NCBI GenBank assembly: GCA_030640695.1
Contig: DAOWIX010000178.1
Coordinates: 1 to 11,182, forward strand
Length of the DNA stretch: 11,182 bases
Direction: 5' to 3'
Source of the DNA: Deltaproteobacteria bacterium
Lineage (GTDB): Bacteria > Desulfobacterota > Anaeroferrophillalia > Anaeroferrophillales > Tharpellaceae
The notes under the pieces are model-generated. The model made no database searches, was not told the origin of the DNA, and was given only the letters and a program-made list of their open reading frames with translations. Shown in pieces: positions 7,756-11,182 of the stretch. Positions within the stretch are counted from its first letter, which is position 1. Every line of letters starts with the position of its first letter. A program made the translations under genes and the position numbers.

Positions 7756-8451
7756 ATGAAACAGCTAAAACGAGGCTCCGGTGTTGCCGAGATCTGTTGT
7801 CGGAATATCAGTCAGTATCTGATGGTACTGGTGTTGCCGTTGGTGGTTGTTGGCGGTTACTATTGGCCAAAAATCGGTTTTACGGTGGTCGGCCTGATAA
7901 CTCTTTTTATGGTTATTGCCAGCAGCTGGGGGCGTTTTTATTGTGGCTGGCTCTGTCCTATGGGCGCCTTTCATGAGCGGGTTTTAAGTCTGGTCAGCCG
8001 CAAACATAAAATCCCCGCCTTTTTTAAAACCCCCTGGTTTCGCTGGGGACTTTTTGTTGTCATGATGACCTTTATGAGCTTCCGCCTGTTGTCTGCCTGG
8101 GGTAGTGCTGATGCTTTCGGTAGTGTTTTTCGGACTATGTGGATAGTTTCGGTATCCTTGGCTATCGTTCTCGGACTCTATTTCAAACCCCGGACCTGGT
8201 GTAGTATCTGCCCCATGGGGACGTTGCAGGGGGTAAGTTCCAGCAATACCTATCTTTTGAGTGTTGATGAGAGCTGTATTGAGTGTAAAAAATGTGAAAA
8301 GGTCTGTCCGATATCGACATATCCCGGGGCCTTTCGGGTTGCTGGTGGGGTTGGTCAGGTACCTTCCGGAGAGTGCCTGCGTTGCTCTAACTGTATTGTC
8401 AATTGTCCTAAAAAGGCTTTGTCTTTTAGAGACCGGATCGGTGATGATTGA
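7756..8451 (+). CDS. NapH/CcoG-like polytopic membrane ferredoxin
   Basis: 231 residues with about four TM segments (roughly 20-38, 41-57, 96-111, 126-143). Characteristic pairs of the NapH/NosR/CcoG group are visible: CGWLCPMG (C63, C67) and WCSICPMG (C149, C152). They are followed by two classical [4Fe-4S] motifs, C174/C177/C180 with C184-Pro and C207/C210/C213 with C217-Pro. By family analogy it passes electrons between the quinone pool and a partner at the membrane. No napA, napG, nos or cytochrome oxidase gene accompanies it, so calling it NapH would over-reach. The start ATG 7756 has GGGAAG six bases upstream. It is 24 bp after the lipoprotein gene and 50 bp before the sensor kinase gene, so a redox-sensing or electron-supply role in the signalling system is a reasonable inference. 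Confidence 0.9.
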   Translation: MKQLKRGSGVAEICCRNISQYLMVLVLPLVVVGGYYWPKIGFTVVGLITLFMVIASSWGRFYCGWLCPMGAFHERVLSLVSRKHKIPAFFKTPWFRWGLFVVMMTFMSFRLLSAWGSADAFGSVFRTMWIVSVSLAIVLGLYFKPRTWCSICPMGTLQGVSSSNTYLLSVDESCIECKKCEKVCPISTYPGAFRVAGGVGQVPSGECLRCSNCIVNCPKKALSFRDRIGDD

Positions 8452-8501
8452 TGTTGGTCGCTTTGTGTTAAAATTCACTGGTAAAACCTGAAAAGAGATT
8501 A

Positions 8502-10340
8502 ATGCATCGATTTACGAAATTTTTCCGTAATCTCAATATTCGCGCCAAACTCTTTGGCGGCTATTCGGCAATTCTTGTCCTTTCCATTCTTCTTTGTAGT
8601 TTCGTTATCTACTCCCTGATGCGCACGACCGTTGAGACCAACATTGAGCGCGAGCTCCAGAATTCGACGGCCGCTATCCTCAATATGGTGAGAACCACGG
8701 CCTCGGTGTCAATTAAAAACTATTTGCGTTCGGTGGCTGAAAAGAACCTTGAGATCGTCCAGAGTATTCATGCAAAACAGCTTTCCGGCCAACTTTCTGA
8801 AAGCGAAGCCAAGGAGAAGGCACTACAGATCTTCCATAGCCAAACAATTGGCAAAACCGGATATCTTTTTTGTGTCAACAGCGCCGGTGTTGCGGTAGTC
8901 CACCCTAACGAATCAGTGGCCGGTCGTAACTTTGCGACAGTTGATTTTGTTATTGAACAGATTAAACGGAAAGAGGGCTACCTCGAATATGGTTGGCGTA
9001 ATCCGGGTGAATCCGAAAAAAAATCAAAAGCTCTCTACATGAGCTATTTTGCTCCCTGGGACTGGATTATATCGGCCACTTCATACCGCGATGAATTCAA
9101 GGAGTTGGTCAAGGTCTCAGATTTTAGAGAGAGTATTCTGGCCATACGTTTCGGTAAATCGGGCTACTCCTTTGTTCTCGATAGTCTTGGCAATGTGGTC
9201 GTTCACCCGATTATCAAAGGCAACGTCTATGATGCGGTCGACAGTGAAGGGCATCTTTTTATTCAAGATCTCTGTCAACGAAAAAACGGCAAGATCATCT
9301 ACACCTGGAAAAATCCCGGGGAAGAAAATTTTCGGGAAAAGTTGGTGATGTTTAACTACATCCCCGAATATGATTGGATCGTCGCCTCTTCCAGCTATAT
9401 GGACGAGATCTATGCCCCCTTGCAGAAGGTAAAAACAATTTTTGTTGCCGCAGTATCGGTGACCTTACTCTTAATTCTGCCGCTCACCCTGTTGATCAGC
9501 GCCTCGATCATTCGGCCGATGCGTGAACTCATCGGCCGCCTTACGGCGGCCACCGCCGGCGACCTTTCGGTTCGTATGTCGCAGGCCCCCAATGATGAAA
9601 TTGGCCAGCTGGCCCAACACTTTAACATTTTCATGGAAAAGCTTGAAGCCTATCACAATAACCTGCAACTTGAGATCGGCGAGCGCCAGCGCTTAGAAAG
9701 AGAACTCTTAAATATCAGCGAACGCGAGAAACAGAAGTTTGGTCGGATATTGCATGATGATCTATGTCCCCATCTAATCGGTATTGAAGCCCTGAGTAAG
9801 GTTTTGAAAGATAGACTCGATAGAGAACAGGCCCCGCAAACCGCCTCCGCTGAGAAAATAAGAGGTTTCATCAAACAAGCAATTGACAAGACCAGGCGTT
9901 TGGCAAGAGGTCTGATGCCGGTTGAACCGGCGGCTCACGGTTTGGAGACATCCTTGGCTGAAATGGCTGAGAATGTTGCAGAAATCTATAATGTTGCCTG
10001 CAGTTTTGAGTGTGAGCCGACGATCAGTCTCAAGGATAATACGGTTGCCACCCATATCTACTATATTGTTCATGAAGCGGTTCACAATGCCGTCAAGCAT
10101 GGGCAGGCTCAAAACATCTCGATACGGTTGACGACAACTGCGGAAAATCTGCATGTCGAAATTACCGATGATGGCCGGGGCTTGCCGGAAAACCCGAATC
10201 CCAAAGGGATGGGGCTGCGTATTTTAAAGTATAGAACCGACTGTCTCGGGGCTTTTCTCACCGTTGATAACCTTTCCGGTGAAGGGGTGAAAATTGTTCT
10301 GAGCCTACCCAATACAGGTAATCGTTATGGTAAACTATAA
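8502..10340 (+). CDS. NarX-class sensor histidine kinase with tandem Cache domains and HAMP
   Basis: 612 residues. TM1 lies at about 18-40 and TM2 at about 312-334. Between them are two Cache_2 units, each ending in a W-I-V/I-A segment: GKTGYLFCVNSAGVAVVHP to APWDWIISATSYRDEF, and FGKSGYSFVLDSLGNVVVHP to YDWIVASSSYMDEI. A HAMP domain follows (about 335-385, RPMRELIGRL...NDEIGQLAQHFN). The HisKA_3 dimerisation domain has phospho-acceptor H418 in GRILHDDL. The HATPase domain has an N-box with N529 (HEAVHNAVKHG), G1 DDGRG (556-560) and G2 KGMGL. It should phosphorylate the adjacent NarL-type regulator, whose start codon lies 14 bases inside its end. The residue five after H418, Gln in the DxxxQ phosphatase motif of NarX/DesK, is Pro here. 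It is not called NarX because the sensor is Cache-type rather than the nitrate-binding four-helix bundle. A weak internal promoter (TTGATG, 15-bp spacer, TAAAAT at 8448-8474) may precede it. Confidence 0.93.
   Translation: MHRFTKFFRNLNIRAKLFGGYSAILVLSILLCSFVIYSLMRTTVETNIERELQNSTAAILNMVRTTASVSIKNYLRSVAEKNLEIVQSIHAKQLSGQLSESEAKEKALQIFHSQTIGKTGYLFCVNSAGVAVVHPNESVAGRNFATVDFVIEQIKRKEGYLEYGWRNPGESEKKSKALYMSYFAPWDWIISATSYRDEFKELVKVSDFRESILAIRFGKSGYSFVLDSLGNVVVHPIIKGNVYDAVDSEGHLFIQDLCQRKNGKIIYTWKNPGEENFREKLVMFNYIPEYDWIVASSSYMDEIYAPLQKVKTIFVAAVSVTLLLILPLTLLISASIIRPMRELIGRLTAATAGDLSVRMSQAPNDEIGQLAQHFNIFMEKLEAYHNNLQLEIGERQRLERELLNISEREKQKFGRILHDDLCPHLIGIEALSKVLKDRLDREQAPQTASAEKIRGFIKQAIDKTRRLARGLMPVEPAAHGLETSLAEMAENVAEIYNVACSFECEPTISLKDNTVATHIYYIVHEAVHNAVKHGQAQNISIRLTTTAENLHVEITDDGRGLPENPNPKGMGLRILKYRTDCLGAFLTVDNLSGEGVKIVLSLPNTGNRYGKL
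10317..10322 (+). promoter_or_regulatory. Shine-Dalgarno favouring the overlapping regulator start
   Basis: AGGTAA, within the last codons of the kinase gene, begins ten bases before ATG 10327, which overlaps the kinase TAA (10338-10340). The alternative in-frame ATG at 10348 follows AT-rich sequence with no nearby SD. The overlap suggests translational coupling of kinase and regulator. Confidence 0.5.
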
Positions 10341-11010
10341 TAATAATATGTCAAAACAAACAAAAAACAGGGTTTTTATCGTTGAAGACCACCCGATTTT
10401 CAGTATGGGCATGAGCGAACTGATTAATCAGGAAGAGGATCTGGAGATTTGTGGCAGTGCCGACAATATCGCTTGCGCTCTTAAAGCGATAGGGCGTTTG
10501 CAGCCCGATCTGGTGATCGTCGACCTCTCTTTGAAGGGTGAGCAGGGTATTGATCTCATTCAAGAGGTAGAAAAAGGTAAGAACGAGATTCCGATGCTGG
10601 TTCTCTCAATGCATGATGAGGCAATTCACGCCGAACGCTGCATCCTCGCAGGTGCCAAAGGCTACATCATGAAACAGGAGGCCTCCGAGTCGGTGATTGA
10701 GGCTTTACGCCATATTCTTGCCGGCAATATCTATGTCAGCAGCAAAATTATGAATAAGATGGTCAATAGGTTGACTGGTAAGCCTGGGGCTACCGATATC
10801 TCGGCCACCAATCGCTTGACCAACCGGGAGCTGGAGGTTCTGACCCTGATCGGCAAGGGGCTTTCGGCCGGAGAAATTGCCGAGACCTTACATGTCAGCC
10901 CCAAAACCATCGGTACCTATCGGGAACGACTAAAAGAGAAGCTTGAGCTCAAACACGGCGCTGAACTGGTCCGCTACGCTGTCCTCTGGGTTGAGTTTAG
11001 AATGCCATAG
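10327..11010 (+). CDS. NarL/FixJ-family response regulator (REC-LuxR HTH)
   Basis: 227 residues. The N-terminal receiver (about 14-128) carries E20/D21, phospho-acceptor D66 in DLVIVDLSLKG, switch residue S94 in LVLSMHDE and K116 in GYIMKQEAS. The C-terminal LuxR-type HTH (about 160-222) begins NRLTNRELEVLTLIGKGLS and contains the recognition-helix region HVSPKTIGTYRERLKEKL. All expected catalytic residues are present, so this is a phosphorylation-dependent DNA-binding transcription factor and the cognate partner of the upstream kinase. Starting at ATG 10327 gives a short N-terminal tail (MVNYNNN). If 10348 is used the protein is seven residues shorter and otherwise identical. Targets are not visible here; autoregulation of the operon via the 5190-5396 spacer is possible, but no clear NarL-type heptamer pair was found. 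It is the last gene of the operon, and a palindromic element starts 16 bp after its stop. Confidence 0.94.
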   Translation: MVNYNNNMSKQTKNRVFIVEDHPIFSMGMSELINQEEDLEICGSADNIACALKAIGRLQPDLVIVDLSLKGEQGIDLIQEVEKGKNEIPMLVLSMHDEAIHAERCILAGAKGYIMKQEASESVIEALRHILAGNIYVSSKIMNKMVNRLTGKPGATDISATNRLTNRELEVLTLIGKGLSAGEIAETLHVSPKTIGTYRERLKEKLELKHGAELVRYAVLWVEFRMP

Positions 11011-11026
11011 TCAGTGGGTCTAAATA

Positions 11027-11167
11027 GTGCGCGACCAGAAACCGCCAATTTCCCCGATTGCGGCGTTAGGCTCAAATTTTAATCCTCGGAATACTCAGTG
11101 TATGCCTGCGGTTAAAATCATCGCCTGCCTTGCACTCAAGAAAATTGTCAGGTTTTCGGTCAGGCAC
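11027..11167. mobile_element. MITE-like 141-bp imperfect palindrome with 6-bp direct-repeat flanks
   Basis: The element starts GTGCGCGACC and ends GGTCAGGCAC. Pairing base 11027+i with 11167-i around a single centre at 11097 gives 13 complementary pairs in the outer 17 positions and about 37 of 70 overall without gaps, roughly twice chance. The inner arms share an AATTTTAA-type core and an ATAC/GTAT apex. Both ends are flanked by the perfect direct repeat TAAATA (11021-11026 and 11168-11173), as expected for a target-site duplication. It has no coding capacity, so any transposition would rely on a transposase elsewhere. A folded REP-like element or bidirectional terminator for the operon are alternatives. 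Confidence 0.6.
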
Positions 11168-11182
11168 TAAATATCCTCTAAA

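Noticed and set aside
7984..8478. 164-residue minus-strand ORF opposite the ferredoxin gene
   Set aside because: It is antisense to intact Cys-motif coding sequence and is rich in Thr, Pro, Asn and Arg, typical of a shadow frame.
8502..11010. Naming the pair narX/narL
   Set aside because: The sensor is Cache-type, without the NarX P-box or four-helix nitrate sensor, and no nitrate respiration genes are nearby; only the transmitter and regulator classes agree.
11065..11071. GTTAGGC resembling an integron attC core site
   Set aside because: No matching RYYYAAC partner is positioned at the other end of the palindrome and there are no cassette-like genes or integrase, so the MITE-like reading fits better.

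Overview
The window appears to come from a Gram-negative, probably anaerobic bacterium. The style of the signalling proteins (tandem Cache-domain histidine kinases, a NapH-like membrane ferredoxin, a Lol-type lipoprotein) suggests a Desulfobacterota/deltaproteobacterial genome, but this is inference from protein style and no marker gene is present. No rRNA, tRNA or CRISPR array is visible.

Layout. Left edge (2-874, +): the 3' part of a MORN/YwqK-like repeat protein whose reading frame runs off the window. Then, on the minus strand, a 928-residue hybrid sensor histidine kinase (1033-3819: two Cache domains, PAS, HisKA, HATPase, receiver) and a YnfM-like major facilitator permease (3984-5189). 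The permease has an 11-bp-arm inverted repeat in its leader. A roughly 200-bp divergent spacer (5190-5396) with a plausible sigma70-type promoter separates these from a plus-strand block.

Plus-strand block (5397-11010): five tightly spaced genes, probably one operon. They encode (1) a membrane Cache receptor fused to a cytoplasmic Schlafen-type AlbA_2 domain, (2) an outer-membrane-type lipoprotein of unknown function, (3) a NapH/CcoG-like polytopic membrane ferredoxin with two [4Fe-4S] motifs and two extra Cys pairs, (4) a NarX-class (HisKA_3) sensor kinase with two Cache domains and HAMP, and (5) a NarL/FixJ-class response regulator overlapping the kinase stop. The kinase and regulator form a cognate pair. 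The first three genes have no obvious enzyme partner, so the block may be a redox- or ligand-responsive envelope signalling system with two outputs: transcription via the LuxR-type regulator and, by inference, nucleic acid via AlbA_2.

The right end (11027-11167) holds a 141-bp imperfect palindrome with TIR-like ends flanked by a perfect 6-bp direct repeat (TAAATA). It looks like a non-coding miniature mobile element inserted just after the operon.

Most notable: the five-gene signalling block, the Cache-AlbA_2 fusion retaining candidate Schlafen-nuclease acidic residues, a kinase lacking the Gln of the DxxxQ phosphatase motif, and the terminal palindromic element.
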